DNA of 64,000 nucleotides from Plectrocnemia conspersa (taxonomy: Eukaryota; Arthropoda; Insecta; Trichoptera; Polycentropodidae), in contig VTFK01000468.1 in the NCBI GenBank assembly GCA_009617715.1, positions 124,001 to 188,000 on the forward strand, written 5' to 3'. The translations under genes were made by a program, and so were the position numbers. Under the pieces are notes generated by a model. The model worked only from the letters and a program-made list of their open reading frames with translations. It searched no databases and was not told where the DNA came from. Of the stretch, positions 11,131 through 24,139 are shown in pieces (positions within the stretch are counted from its first letter, which is position 1; the number at the start of each line of letters is the position of its first letter).

Positions 11131-12969
11131 ACAGGATGATTCAAAATTCACGCAACCAATGACAAATAAATGTGTTTATATATTGTGAATATGTGCTTTA
11201 ACTTTATAATCAAATACCTTTTGTATATAGAGGTCTATATTATAATGCTCAAAGTTCATACTTTGAGACATCTCATCATAAAAACTTTAGTGATATGAAT
11301 TGATTCAAGAACGTTCTAAAAAAAATTTTGATCAACAAAATTATTTTTATGAATACGGTAAATAGATAATAATTTAAATTATAATATTATATATATTAAA
11401 CATTTTACTTTTTTGTCTTTGAATATTTTTCGGAAGCTAATTATGAATTTATTTATTGTAATTTTCGATTACACAACCAACAAGTAATGAGAAACCAGAT
11501 TTAAATTTAATTTTGTAAATAAATGGCATTAAATATAATAAATATAAACTATCATTAAAGCTTGTTACTATAAACAACATCACGATATTCATATGTGGGT
11601 TTATGAAATTTAATAATAAAATCGATCTAAATTATATTTGTGAAAATAATAAACATTTTAATTTTCCAGAAATAAAAAAATAAATTAAATATATCACCTA
11701 GGTCTATTTTAGGTCTAGATCTATCGTGCTTGTAATAAATAAAGTAGCTTTAAAAAATAATCATATATTGTTATTTAAAACACATGTAATAAACTTATTA
11801 CGAATATGATTGACAAATATGAAGCTACCAATGATAATAAATTTACTAAATCTAAGTGGATTACCGCAGTGCATATTGCCTTAATATACTACTGAGAAAT
11901 ACGAATCCACCCAACTAGTAAATAGAACCCATTAAGTTGTAGAGGCATACAATGCAACAATCCTAATTGACTTATAGGTGAGCATGTGTGTGTGTTCCAA
12001 GAATCCCATTGATCCCTTGTTTCATTTTCGTTTCCAACGACTTTTATTGTCAATTCGCCGTACTCTAGTCATGGCACTTAATAATTGACTCAATGAGACA
12101 GATTTTGGCATTAGAGACTAATGTTTATTTTATGTCAAAATTTGACGAGCAAAACATTTAAACCATCTATTTATTCCACCACATAAAATTAATTTATTAA
12201 ATACTTTATAAATAGCAACAATATGCTAGCAAACATATTTAACATTGATAAAATCAAATTCCAATTTAAAAACTCTTTTAAGATAACTGGCTTTATTTAA
12301 ATCTTATTTTAGAATAATTTAGTAGTGAGCTAATAATAAATATACGTTTTATTTAGAGTTTATTATTTTTTCCAATTGCATTTTTGTAATTTTTCTGTTC
12401 TTCGCCTTTGAGTAAATTTATTATTTCATAGCTTTAGGTTATTTTTATAAAAATGAATTTTTAGTGTATTGCTCTTTAAGGTTTTATAATATAGAGCAGA
12501 GGTCAGAACGGACTACCACTACTAATGAAAAATATAAAAAAAAAAAATATAGACTGTTAATACAAATTTTGAAAGTTGTTAAGACAAATAAATTAAATAT
12601 GTGTTTTATGTTTAGTACATACAAATTTTAAAATTATATTTTGAGTATCGTAACCCGAAATTCTATGTAACGGTAAAAATCCGAATCCCTAGTTGCTAGA
12701 GGCAGTACCCAATGATAATGAGATCAAAACCAGAAAAGGCTAAAAAATCCATGACAATAAGCATACTCACTGGTTAAGAAGTTTATGTTAAAAAAAATTA
12801 AATAATAATTTATTATAATAAGCCCATCTAGCATGTAACAAAAGTGGATACAAAAATCTAATTTGGTTGCTGTTAAACAAAAAGAAACCATTATTTGTAA
12901 TACTGTGCCCAAAAAGGCGCTCACATATTAGACTAATACATAAATTTGCTTTAAATTATTTATCGTACA
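11131..12969. other. AT-rich desert, possible transposon end at the left
   Basis: Begins with tacaggatgattcaaaattc (11140-11159), whose shape (TA, then CAGG...TCAAAA) resembles a mariner/Tc1-type terminus. I found no partner inverted repeat. The rest holds no recognisable feature. Confidence 0.3.
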
Positions 12970-13300
12970 CACATACAGTACACCGGACGTACAGTAAAAC
13001 GATGATTCAGTGTGTACGGATGCCTATTATCGCATCACGGTGTATGGTTTCGTTCGGGTCAAACCCGCGCCGCCTACCACCCGCAGACCCCGTCAAAAAA
13101 CCCCATCCATTTTGTGTGCGATGCAGATTTGCGAATAATTTCCGGCAAAAATGTATTTATACAAAAATCTGTCTGCGCATATTTATGGATGAAACCATCA
13201 TTCCGTTGGAATAACGCTTAAAAACACGGATCATTGCGCTCGAATTTCCCGGCCCGTTCTCTCTATCTATCTCTCACTCTGTGTTTATGGCAGCGTTTCC
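12970..13300. other. GC-rich pocket ending in a (TCTA/TC)n tract
   Basis: Two overlapping plus frames (12867-13214, 13012-13221) are open with no recognisable domain. It ends with ctctctatctatctctcact at about 13257. No splice-supported exon proposed. Confidence 0.3.
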
Positions 13301-13532
13301 CAAAACTTTAGACCAAAAATCGTTATTTTTCATTCTACTTTACTTATATGTGTTGATAATTAAATGCAAGATCACTTTGGGAGTAAGATCCCTTCTAAAA
13401 TTTACCATAGCGAAGGTGCATAATTCGGGCATAAGACTATGATCTGAGTTATTTTATATTTTATTCATTTTTCATGACAGCTCATTGAGTACACCTTTCG
13501 TTATCAAATCGTACTGATTGATTTTATTTTAA
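13301..13532. other. Non-coding spacer
   Basis: No feature recognised. Decayed LINE sequence downstream of the 13.5-kb fragment may be present but cannot be aligned by eye. Confidence 0.25.
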
Positions 13533-13765
13533 TCATTTTATGAACTTACTTAATAGATGTTCACGGTATTGTATATTAATTTTCAAATGGTACAGTCCCT
13601 TCGAGAGATTCTTCGTCTGATAATGGTTCATTTGAAGTAAATATTTTTGATAAATGTTTAGCAAAGACGTTAGCTTTGAGCTTATTATCCTTGACCCATT
13701 TTCCTTTATAGTATTAAGTTGTGGTACTTGAACCATAGTATTTTTCACTGCTTTTATTTTGCACT
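13533..13765 (-). pseudogene. LINE fragment: linker between endonuclease and reverse transcriptase
   Basis: The minus strand reads VPQLNTIKENGSRIISSK and, after a one-base frameshift near 13680, ANVFAKHLSKIFTSNEPL followed by SDEESLEGTVPFEN and a stop. This matches the pattern just before the reverse transcriptase in Jockey-type LINEs: 'P.IK..NG.....EKAN.FA.HL..IFTPN'. Neither the endonuclease nor the RT core is visible next to it. I cannot say which of the other local LINE families it belongs to. Confidence 0.6.
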
Positions 13766-14214
13766 GGTAAGCTCACTTAAGAAAGTACTATTACCTTATT
13801 TTTAATTTATTGTGATGTAATAATAAAAACCAGGACAAATCCAACTTTAGTTTTAGCTCCCCAGAAATAGTTTTTAATTAATATCAAACATATCAGCAGT
13901 TTTCAGACTTAACTTTCAGTTTTATGTGTCAAAAAACATACTTGTGTGTGATGATTGTTAATCTGTTGCAATAGATTAAAAATCAAACAATTGTAAACAA
14001 TTTTAATATGAAATATTATAATCAAACAATTGTAATATAAAATATCACAAAGTAAATATGTAAAAAATTCTATACGAACGGTAAAAAAAATCGGTTTTTA
14101 TATGAAGTCCGTGTGATGTGAAAAAAATAAATAAAAACAATTACAGGTACTTAAAAGATTTAAAAAGTATTGTCAATGATAAAGGGACATATGATAAAGG
14201 GCGACGAGCAATAA
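13766..14214. other. AT-rich spacer
   Basis: Contains aatcaaacaattgtaa-type short repeats near 13980-14035. No gene recognised. Confidence 0.3.
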
Positions 14215-14410
14215 GAGACCTTAGGGGACTATCCCGAGGATATAATTTCTCTACCAGCTTCTCCACCAATGCTCAGAGAAAAGCACATACACTTCCACAA
14301 TAGTTTTTTTCTATATATGTAATACTAAATAAATTGTTACCATTTTCCCAGCATATATTTATGGCGTAAAGTCACATCCCTAGGTTCTAAAAACCTTATA
14401 AAAAAAATAT
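14215..14410 (-). repeat. R1 dispersed repeat, third copy (partial)
   Basis: Aligns with 24755-24930: shared words include 'ccagcttctccacca-gctc-gagaaaa', 'aaagtcacatc-ctagg-ttct' and 'aaaccttata'. Only the part upstream of the paired CCAAT boxes (in minus-strand sense) is represented. Orientation is the same as in the 24-kb copy. The 61-codon plus frame at 14118-14303 crosses its edge and is not a recognised protein. Confidence 0.5.
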
Positions 14411-15829
14411 CAGATTTAATATAATAACTGCGCTAATTTAACAATATCAAATACATCTAAAATTATTAATTTTATTAAAACTTAATCTATAAAATAATTA
14501 TCCAATGTTTAAACAGAGAAAAACGAGAAGTCTCTCATGACTTTTCGCTTTTTTTCCTCATGGAAAGTTTGGCATATACAAATACTTACAATAAAATATA
14601 AGAGTTATGTTCTAGTTTCGTTAAATAACATACTCATATATTCTAAAAAACTGTATTTTTGCTCTATGAATCTGCAGTTTGTACCATAGTTTGGAAAACA
14701 TCGGTAGTTGTTTGAGACCGAATTCAGCGTAACTATTCAAAAATATTTTCCATAGGAATTTAAATAATCCTGTTGAAACCCTCATTCACATGCGAAAAAG
14801 TTGTATGTGTGTAGGAACAGGGACTATCCAGTTTCAGTTATTATATGAATTTATTATGAATTTTGCGCGTGGATATTGTGCATCAAAAATTTTAAATTGT
14901 AAGGATCAAAGCCCAAAATATTTCAGAATTTAATTTGTTACATTTCTACTTTTGCGTGTGTCTGTTTGAGCTTTGCACGCAATCGCTATATTAATAATTC
15001 TGTGTGATTGTTTATTTTATATTTTAATAAATAATAAAGTGACATACATATATTTTTATACCTAAAGCGTTGTATATCTTTATTAATATATTACTGTTCT
15101 TAATTATTAATAATAAAGAAAATAGTATTAAAAAATAAAATAATTATATGTAACAAAACTAAAATTGTTATCATATTGAATTGATTAAAAATAATCAGAA
15201 ATATTTTTTTTACAGACTTAGAAATCTTTTAACCTCGATTAAAGTTAAAATTTCTACAGTTACATTTGTTCACACACTATTTAGCATAGAACTATTTTTA
15301 AAATGTTTGTATTTTCCTTGTCCTTAAAAGAGCATAAGAGTCTTAAAATCAAACCCCATATCCCCATGTTACTTTTTAAATTTACTTTTTTGATATTACT
15401 ATATAGAAAATTTTAATTTTTGTTCTGTTTTTTATTTACAGATTTTCTTTCCCTTTTTCCAGTCATGTATTTATTCTAACAAACTTTTGTAATTTCATTA
15501 AACTCAAGATACTTTATGTTTATTGTTAATAAAAAGACTTTTTTTTGCATGTGATATTCATATGCTGTAATTTTTCTTATTTTTTACAAACTTAAACTGT
15601 CTACGTTTATCAAATTGTTTGTATACTTTACTTTGCTCTTTTGGTTTTCTTTTCGCAGATTCATATTTATTTTTTTTATTATAATATACAAATTTTATTT
15701 TGGTTTATTTTTTTATTTACTAGTTTTAAAGTGTACAGTTCGTATGAATTCACTTCAAAAATATTGCATTGTTTGCGTCAGTAAATCAATTTGTACGTAA
15801 TCGCTTCGAAAGTAGATTTTTTTTCTTTT
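14411..15829. other. AT-rich desert, T-rich on the plus strand in its right half
   Basis: A strongly T-biased plus strand from about 15400 to 15760 gives a basic open stretch on the minus strand near 15600-15690 (KYESAKRKPKEQSKVYKQFD and onward). It matches no family that I know. Possibly decayed LINE ORF1, more likely composition. Confidence 0.3.
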
Positions 15830-16165
15830 GTACAATTTTTTATGTTCTTTAAATCTATATATATATATACATATATTATATACTACCTTAACTTTAATTA
15901 ATATTTAATATGTCAGTTTAAAGAACACATCTGCTTCAGTTATTATTTCGGTAGTTCCATACATCAATGATACTGTATGTTAACAGTAAAATAATTCAGT
16001 CGAAACATAGTCCATTATGGTTCTTCTAAAAATTATCAATTTTTGTTCTTAAGTACATGTTATGAAGATGATTGTTCGAATAAAAGGCGAGACGCAAGTC
16101 GGTAGTGAAGAGGTCCGTGTAGCGAAGAATTTTTCGAGCTTCAATATGTAGTAGAGTAGAGTGTG
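15830..16165. repeat. R2 dispersed repeat, copy a
   Basis: Aligns with 51726-51980. The clearest block is 'gtt-catac-a-caatgatac-gt-tgttaacagtaaaa-aatt--g-cgaaaca' at 15953-16008 against 51831-51886. An (AT)n tract with 'ttgta...tttaaat' lies at the left of both copies. No coding potential; class unknown. Confidence 0.45.
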
Positions 16166-16699
16166 TATAGTCTGATTTTGTACCGCGTATTATACACCAT
16201 TGTTACACCGTAATCTGAATAACCAATTTGTACATAAAAAAGGGTAGAAGGAATGCGGCAATATTCTAGACAGCTGCTAGGTTCATGAGTACAGTTCGCG
16301 GGACTTTAGACGCGTCTCTGGCGTGTCTCTTAATTGGTGTTGTGTATACATTACACACTTTGCATTAAAAAATAAACAATATTATAAAGACCGCACGATG
16401 TGAGAATATTGCTAAGTATTAGAATGCCATTACTAGCGGCTTTCCTGGTTTGTGAAATGTGATTACTTTAGTAATTTAGCTTTTGGTAATAAGCAAAGTC
16501 TTAACGCCACGTTAAATGAGTAAGCGAGCTTTATTATTCACTTTTGAGTATGTTCTTTAAATATTTATATAGTAATATAATCGTAACCAAGTTTTTTCAA
16601 AGTAAAAGGGTTTTAAATTTTTTCCTTATCGACATCGATACATTCTATCTTTTAAAAAAAAAATTATAGACACTCTTGCATGGCAAGCAATTAGTCATT
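16166..16699. other. Mixed-composition non-coding DNA
   Basis: A small GC-richer patch at 16250-16330, otherwise AT-rich. Nothing recognised. Confidence 0.3.
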
Positions 16700-17110
16700 C
16701 GTTCAATTTTATAGCCAATATTACCGTTCGTTACAGGCAGTACTTGATAAGGTGAGGCCGTATAATCAAGAAGGTAGTAATTGTCCGATCATATGCGACT
16801 AAAATGACATTTTAGCAGCAACTAAGGGATGGCCACAAAGCCTTGGCCCGTCGCGCCACCCCCTAGAACATAATCCGCGTGTAACTCGCTGCCTGCAATA
16901 CCCGTCAAAGCGTTTCAAAAGCAAAATACTAACAACAAAGCGAACTGTTTGACACTGATGGGCACTCTCTTCCCGTCCACACACACACATACGCCCAACC
17001 CTTCGGTGACTTGCAGTTTATATACCAGAAACCTTTGTAATAGGGATTTAATCATTTCAATGCGCCTCACAAATCCATGTATGTCGCACAGAGGCCCTTT
17101 GATATATAAT
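16700..17110. other. GC-rich pocket with (CA)n tract
   Basis: Two overlapping minus frames (16799-16990, 16915-17136) are open without recognisable domains. A cacacacacacat tract lies at about 16980. Possible regulatory DNA. Confidence 0.3.
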
Positions 17111-17732
17111 GGTATATTGCTATTATAGTATGTCAAACGAATGTATTTGTATATAAGCTATTTATTGGCTCTATATACAGAGCTTTTGGGTTTCGATTAA
17201 TTAACCAAAAAATGCGGCTGAATATAAAAAAAAGATCTAATAAAAAATACATTGTATTAGTAATGAATGAAAAAATCTACAAAGAACTTTATTTTCATTC
17301 CTCGCAATAACAAAGTATGTTTACTTAATTGGGAATATATTGAGAAAGTTTTTAAAAATACTAAGCAAAAGAGCAAAGAAACGGCTTTCAATGAGCTTTT
17401 ACGTAAAGAAATAATTTATCTTTTGAGACATGTTTTACCTAAATTACAATTAGCTCTTAAAAGAAAACCGTTTTAATATTAAACTTAAATAAATTAAATC
17501 AATTGTAATTAGCTCATTAACTATAATTCTATCAAAATTTTGTAATTAAATCTGCATTTTGAGAGATCAATAAATATCACTATAAGCATCCACTTATCTA
17601 ACTTTAAACATGGTATTTATCCGTGAGATAAGCGAAAACTTGAAAACCTCTTCTGTGATTTTATTGGAATTTTGATTATTTTAATCCCTTATTTTGATCT
17701 CCCGGACGTAATATAAATAAACATAAATGTGT
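17111..17732. other. AT-rich DNA with an unrecognised 69-codon frame
   Basis: The plus frame 17267-17476 encodes a Lys-rich peptide resembling no family; probably chance. No other structure. Confidence 0.25.
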
Positions 17733-17800
17733 TAATGGAATTCAAACCCACATCTTTCAGATAAGAAGTTGATTAACACTATTCATACTTCTACCACACA
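17733..17800 (-). repeat. tRNA-derived SINE-like head
   Basis: On the minus strand 'gtgtggtagaag' is followed about 45 nt later by GGGTTTGAATTCC, close to a Pol III B box (GGTTCGANTCC). The sequence between resembles a decayed tRNA anticodon arm. A similar arrangement occurs at 30130. It does not fold as an intact tRNA, so I call it SINE-like. Confidence 0.4.
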
Positions 17801-18424
17801 AATAAATTTATATTTAGGTTTTAAATATATATTTTATTAGCATATATTATAAATAACCGAAAATTATATGATAATTAAATTTCTGCGTATTTTTATTATT
17901 ATAATTTGTAACTTCAAAATATATTTTTAAATTAGATAGTATGAGATATTATTCTACCAAACAGTTTAGTCAGTCAGTTATACGCGATAAACCGTCTTAC
18001 CCAAATCTACGTAAATATGATAACATATATATTTGCATAACACTTTTAAAGACGCGTCTTATTTTCAAAAATTAATCACTTATTCATCACTTCTTAAAAA
18101 TAAAATTAATTTTACAATGCCTTCAAAAGTGTTTCAAAAATTCGCCGCGTATTATTCTCTTTATAAATTACGCTACACCTACTAAGCACTAATTGTCGAG
18201 AACAATAAACCAAAGCACAACAGGTTTTTTAAAAACTTGCTATTTAACAAAAACTTGCTATCTAACATCATTGAGATTCTCTTGAGACGACAAGTTCATC
18301 CGTCTTTGAACTAACTACATTGTTGCAATCTACAACACAGAAAAATCTCCATCCGATTTATGACTATCAATTATTTTTTAATAGCATGTCTTTAAGGTCA
18401 GAATAATGTTATTCTTTAGGTAGG
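17801..18424. other. AT-rich spacer
   Basis: No feature recognised. Confidence 0.3.
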
Positions 18425-18490
18425 TCATGACTGTTAACCCAGAAGCCACGGTTTTAAACACGGCAGCAGACTCGATTTTTACTTATATAA
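18425..18490 (+). repeat. Possible second SINE-like head, decayed
   Basis: 'gttaacccagaagccacggttttaaac' followed by 'cggcagc' has the layout of a B box with the same upstream words as the copy at 30130. Weak, since the B box differs at several positions. Confidence 0.25.
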
Positions 18491-19219
18491 AAGCTCTATT
18501 TTTAAAATTCGGCCCCAGCTGCAAAGTGGCATATATTAATTGTAATATATATTACAAATAATAATTTATATCTACATATTTATATAGATGTTGCCGATTC
18601 CTAGACCTTAGTGGTTAATATACACTGTGCTTACGCCTGTCAGGTTACAACGAAAAATTAAAAATTAAAAACAATGTTTTAAATAGCCCAAAAATACCAT
18701 AGCTGATATATAGAGTAATAATTTCAATTATGTGTTATATATAATATATGTACATTGAACATATATATTTTACAATCAATTTACATTAAGATTGAAGCTG
18801 TGTTATTTTACTAACCGCAATGTATTTTTTATAAAATAAATAATTAATTTTTAATAACATTGCAAAAATATTTAGAACATTTTTTATGCTTAGTATTATT
18901 AATGCATTACGTAAAAATAACATGGAATATCATTACGCTCTATTTAATTTATTCAATATTAAATTTACGTTTAGATTGTAATTATAGTTTTTCGACATTT
19001 TTTTGGCTATTTTTAATGCATTAGTATCACGTTTAAACAGATTATGAATAATTTCCAGACGCTATGCATAAATTTAAAATTCTATAATCTGACATTTTAA
19101 AACTCATCGCGCACAATAAAAAAATCACTTTACAGCCATACAATTAATTTTAAATTTCTTAACAAAACGAGACTATTGTATAGAAAAATCTTTCTTATTT
19201 TACTTATTTCCTACTGTAC
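18491..19219. other. AT-rich desert
   Basis: Nothing recognised. Confidence 0.35.
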
Positions 19220-19740
19220 AATAGATTAACCATAGTTGGCCGTTGAATGCCGTCGAATTTTCATCGTCGCCTTGCGGAATGTCATAAACACAATTAGCGC
19301 CTTTGAAAAATGGCTAAGCTTCATGCAAAGTGGGATTTTTTGCATCAAATTGCTCGGTTGCTTGGTATGTACAATATTTCCAGGCGGCGTTAGAGGGTTA
19401 ACCGTTACGCCGCCATTATCCATTATATCCTTGCAGCTATGACTAATGACCAAACTTGCACCCCTTTGCCTGCAGCCGATATACCGAGGGCGATCCATCG
19501 CTCAACTCTGATTTTAGAGCTGGCAGAGCTCCTGTCTGCATCTTGTCACTGTGCAACCTCCGCCCGAGCATTAACTCAGCCGATGATCTAACACCTAGAG
19601 TAATGGAACTGGCTTTCAGGCGAACGCCATTGTTTCCCGAAGTGTATATAGTTACGCTGGAAATGACTTCAATGGGAAATACCGCATACAACGTCCGACA
19701 TAGTTGCTTGATGGAACTCGTTTTGTTTGGTGCATAGTGA
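19220..19740. other. GC-rich pocket, open frames on both strands
   Basis: About 500 bp of complex GC-richer sequence. Plus frames are 19236-19442 and 19456-19737 (93 codons); minus frames are 19443-19691 and 19226-19498 (90 codons). No domain, signal peptide or codon pattern favours one of them, and the two plus frames are in different phases. It could be a constrained non-coding element or an unrecognised exon pair. Confidence 0.35.
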
Positions 19741-21639
19741 TAATATTACAGAAAAAGTGATATTAATATTTAGCTATATATACATTTTCACAAAGAATTG
19801 TTTTTATGGTGCCCATATTTATGGTTTTTATTTTGTATTTTTCTTGTATTTATAAATGTAAGGAACCATTTAAATTTAAATATGAAAACTATATACATAT
19901 TTTTTACACGAAATCATTTTAGCATTTTTTCAAATTACAAATTAAATCTTTATTTAAAATACATCTCTAAAATATAGTATATATTGTTTATCTGCTCTCC
20001 TTAATAAAAAAAAACACTAAATTTTTTTTTATAATATTATTAATGTGGTTTTATTATGTGAATTTTTATTTAAAGGTATTTTTAAATTTTAATGTATTAT
20101 TAAAATATATTTATGACACCATCAAAATAAAAATATTTTTTTTTTAATAATTTTTTTTTATTTTACTTAATAATTATGTCATATTCTAGATAGATAGATA
20201 AATATATAATATAAAAAAAAAACGAATAATAATGGCGAACACTTTTTACGGTTTATAAAATTTATTATCTCGAATGATTTGTTGAGTTTGTTTCTTATTA
20301 TTACTGATTTTTTTAGAACGTTTGCTACAAAAATCAATTAACTTACATCTTAAATAAATCTGAAAAACCATATTTTTTTACATAATAAATTTACTAATTT
20401 AATACAGAATATCTAAATCTGACTTAAAAATTTAAAACAATACATGCTAAAGTATTTTATTATTTAATAATTTAAAGTAAAATTTTATAAAGTAAAAAAC
20501 AAAGTGAATCAATTGAAATTTTGACGGAATCCTAAAAAAAATTGATCATATCTAAAAAACATTTATTAAAGGTAGAAAACTATTTATATTGATATAAATA
20601 TTTTTTTTTACAATTAGGAGCTTCTTTTCAATTAGTAAGTAATAATACACTGACATTTTTCTAGCGCATATAAAAAGATTTCTAAAAATCTATAAAACAA
20701 ATTCAATCAGATATTCTGACATCTTTGCCGCAGTGCCATCTCACATGTTAAGTAGTTATTGTCCTTAAAGAGCAGTATCCTGTTTGGCTATTGTCGAATA
20801 TATATATTTTAAGTTTCATGAGGCATACAAAAGTCTTTTAGGTTCAACTACAAATATTATTTTTTTCTTTTTTGTCTTACTTTAATGGGTTATAGTTGTC
20901 ACTTCCACTTACAATAATAATAAAAAGTATGTTCAATTAAAATGTTTTTAGCATTACGCTACTTAAATAAATCGAAATCAATGATACGATTCACGAGCTT
21001 AAAACCATGTCTCTGTTTGAACAAGGGATTGCAATAAAACATCAAGTTTCAATTTCGGTACTACTGAGAGACAAAACAAGCAATACCGGTATTAGCAATA
21101 TTAATATTATTATTTTAATTAATTTATAATAAAAAAAGGAATATTAGTCTGAGTACCGCTCGCATGTTTCACCATGTTTAGTGATCTGCAAGATTCAAAC
21201 ATTGAAATACCCCGACAATTATTGTTTCTTTAATCCCTTCCAATGCTCACCACATTTTGCAAAATAATTTGTGATTTGTAGATATTTTTGTTTAATTATA
21301 AACTGTTTTTTTATTTCATTATAACTATAGCTAACTGTCATTTAAATATTGTCTGCAAATCAGATTAAAGTCAAACTGAATACTTTATTTCTGTTTATGT
21401 TGTAATATATTGTTAAATATTGATATATCTTTGCGTCAGTTTTACATAAAAATGCAAGGATTTAAGAGTCGAAACATTTTCTTTAAAGACCATGAATAAA
21501 AATGTATTGTCGTCTCCGTGTTTTTTTTTTTATAAAATATTGTTAACAAGCAGGCCAAGCAAGGCATTAATTTTTGTAGTTTTAAGCCATTACGATATCG
21601 TCTTCGAAAAATAAACTGTACAGATTTGATAAAAAAAAT
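19741..21639. other. AT-rich desert
   Basis: Very AT-rich with many homopolymer runs. A self-complementary aataccggtatt lies near 21083. No gene recognised. Confidence 0.35.
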
Positions 21640-22420
21640 GTAAAAATAAAAATAAATTGGTACATCCAGTATTTTATTTTGTAATACCGATTGTGTTGAA
21701 GGTGAATTTTCGTCCTAATACAACGGTATCGGTACTACCAGTATTGCACGCCTCACCGAATGATGCATACGTAAGGGAGCGAATTATTGTTCAACTCAGT
21801 AATTTACGGGTTAAATTTACTTATCACTTTCAATATGTTCTGTTACTCATACACATGGATCAAATACAATTATTTAAAACTGCCTACGCTATTCAAATCA
21901 TTAAATGAATCTACTTAGCTAATGATAGAATCCTCAAATTAATATACTCGGCTACAAATCTGTCTTCGTCCATGCATTCAATTCATCATACGTGGGAGAT
22001 CACGTGCCAACGGTGAGGCAAGTTCCTCTTGCGCATAAATCACGAAACTGTTGGTTCGCATTACGGACCGCGTAATTCCGGTTCTGCGGAACATCGCCTG
22101 TAATAAGGTAGTTAGGGGCAGCAGATATCGGCACATTAGTACTCGCGAGCCATTGTGCGGCCGCCGTCCCACACACAACATATCAATTACCTGTGCATGT
22201 TCAATAAATTTAAATTACGATCCCATTATGCCCGTGTGATTGGGGAGTAAATTCGCTTTGGCACCGTTGCGGACCTACGGCACGCGAAACATTCGAGAAC
22301 TGCTCCGGGGTATCCTTACATCGAATGGATTAGTGTGCTGTTTGACTTCACAGGATTTCCCGAAAAGCGAAATATATATTAAATTCGCCTATCCGTACAT
22401 ATGTTATATACTAGATTGTT
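21640..22420. other. GC-rich pocket
   Basis: The densest part is 21980-22330, open on both strands (22051-22239 plus, 21978-22181 minus). Left of it, 'ggtac-a-ccagtatt' occurs twice (21659 and 21733). No protein family recognised; possibly regulatory. Confidence 0.35.
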
Positions 22421-24139
22421 AATTCTTCTTATTTTTTATCATCGTACGCAGATAGTCTTACTAGTTACGTATTATATGATAACCATTAGTCGGAATCATC
22501 TTATTGGCTAGATCAACGTAAACTAGAAGCGCGATGGACTTTCCCCCATTCCAAAGAAAAATATAAGCTCGAGCTACACTACAATAAAACAGTTACTTTT
22601 CAATTTTACGTCAAAACAGATCCGGCTAAGCGGTTACTGGAATCCTAAGAATTTAACCTAATATTCTAGAAGACTCTACGTACAGTATAGGTACTACACG
22701 CAGGCTACGCACACTTTCATAAATAATTTTGTGAGGGTTCCCTGTAATTGTGCAGTTGCGTAATAAAGGAAATAAAAACTGGTTTAGACCAAAAACATAA
22801 CCAACGAGAGGATATTATATAAATAACATAATTGCGTAACTTAACGACATTCCTTTTAGCACCCTCGTAATGTACAGAAAAAAAACTATCCTGTGTGCAT
22901 AAAGGTTGCAATAGAGCATTTGTCTAGGCGTAAAAACTGTCAGTATGATTTACCTCTTTGTATTAACGACCTTTATTTCACATATTCAAGGCGTTAACAT
23001 TCATAATTCGTTGGTCGAATATACAACTAATGCAATTCGCTAACTAATTCGTGCAATTTTTCGATTCGCCATAGACGTGTTATTTTATCCCGAGGACATT
23101 ATAAGCTACATGTTGTTTTAGTTGGTTAATTATAATCTGTAAAAATTATCCCATCTCCATTTCAACATCGTGTTGAGCAACACGCTTACTCAGTCCTATA
23201 TCATATATCAAAGCGTCATTTAAATCAGATGTTATCCCAAAGAAGACGCTTATAAAAACCATATTGTACACCAGCATATGTTTCGCGTTATGATACGGTA
23301 TCGTTAGCCGAGGAATGTGAAATAATCTCGATTTAAAAGCCGTTTTGTAATTTTAGATGTTTTGATGGCACTTCTGGGAGCTGGAACTCAATTAATACGT
23401 CGTCGAAGAAACGTAAGATGTTCTAATGGAGACAGTTATATCACTTTAGTTATGTTTCGTCGGCAGATTTGGGTAGTTTACGAGTGCGCGTTATTAGTTA
23501 TAATAAATACACGAAATAATAAGTATTATTACTTTGTGCCACTTTACTTTCCATCTGACCTTTGAACAATTCACTATGAAGGTAAGAGGTAGGTATATGC
23601 GGCACTTGAAATAAATTATATGTATCAAACCGCTTTCGCTATCGCGAAACTTTTCTAACGGCTAACAAAAACAATGCCCAACATCCTTGAGTTATAATTA
23701 ATACGTCCCCAGTTTCTTTTTACAAAGTTTTGCTTTTATTTTGCTCTGTAATGCGTTCTAGTGTATATTTTTTTCCGTCATTGTTTCATAAAACTTTCGT
23801 TCTGTTGATGTTACGAGATAAGTGCGTATATAGTACGACACGCGCTGGGAGAGAAAAACTAATATCTTATAGATTATTATTTAATTTATTATAAGATTTT
23901 GTGTGATTTATATCGGCCGTGTCAAAATTTTTGTGGACAGCAAAATATATTGCACAACATTTTATGTATAGTCCAGGAAATCTATACGAACGTTAGTCAT
24001 TTTCATTAAAATCTGAACTACATGAACAATAAAACATATATTGTTGTATAATACATGTGAGCAAAATAAATATATTTAAGGCTCGCGATGAGAACTTACT
24101 GTTCGATATTTCCGCTGTGATACTCCAGCCATGGTCACG
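22421..24139. other. Intermediate-composition non-coding DNA
   Basis: Short open frames at 22717-22911 (minus) and 23362-23565 (plus) are unrecognised. No inverted repeats or transposon homology noticed. Confidence 0.3.

Noticed and set aside
11138..11160. tacaggatgattcaaaattc as a mariner/Tc1 terminus
   Set aside because: No inverted partner found and no transposase coding sequence nearby.
12867..13214. 115-codon plus-strand frame
   Set aside because: No recognisable motif; AT-rich start, GC pocket end, no supporting splice or promoter signals. Treated as compositional.
17157..17190. gctctatatacagagc palindrome
   Set aside because: Short (6-bp stem around TATATA); expected at this size in AT-rich DNA.
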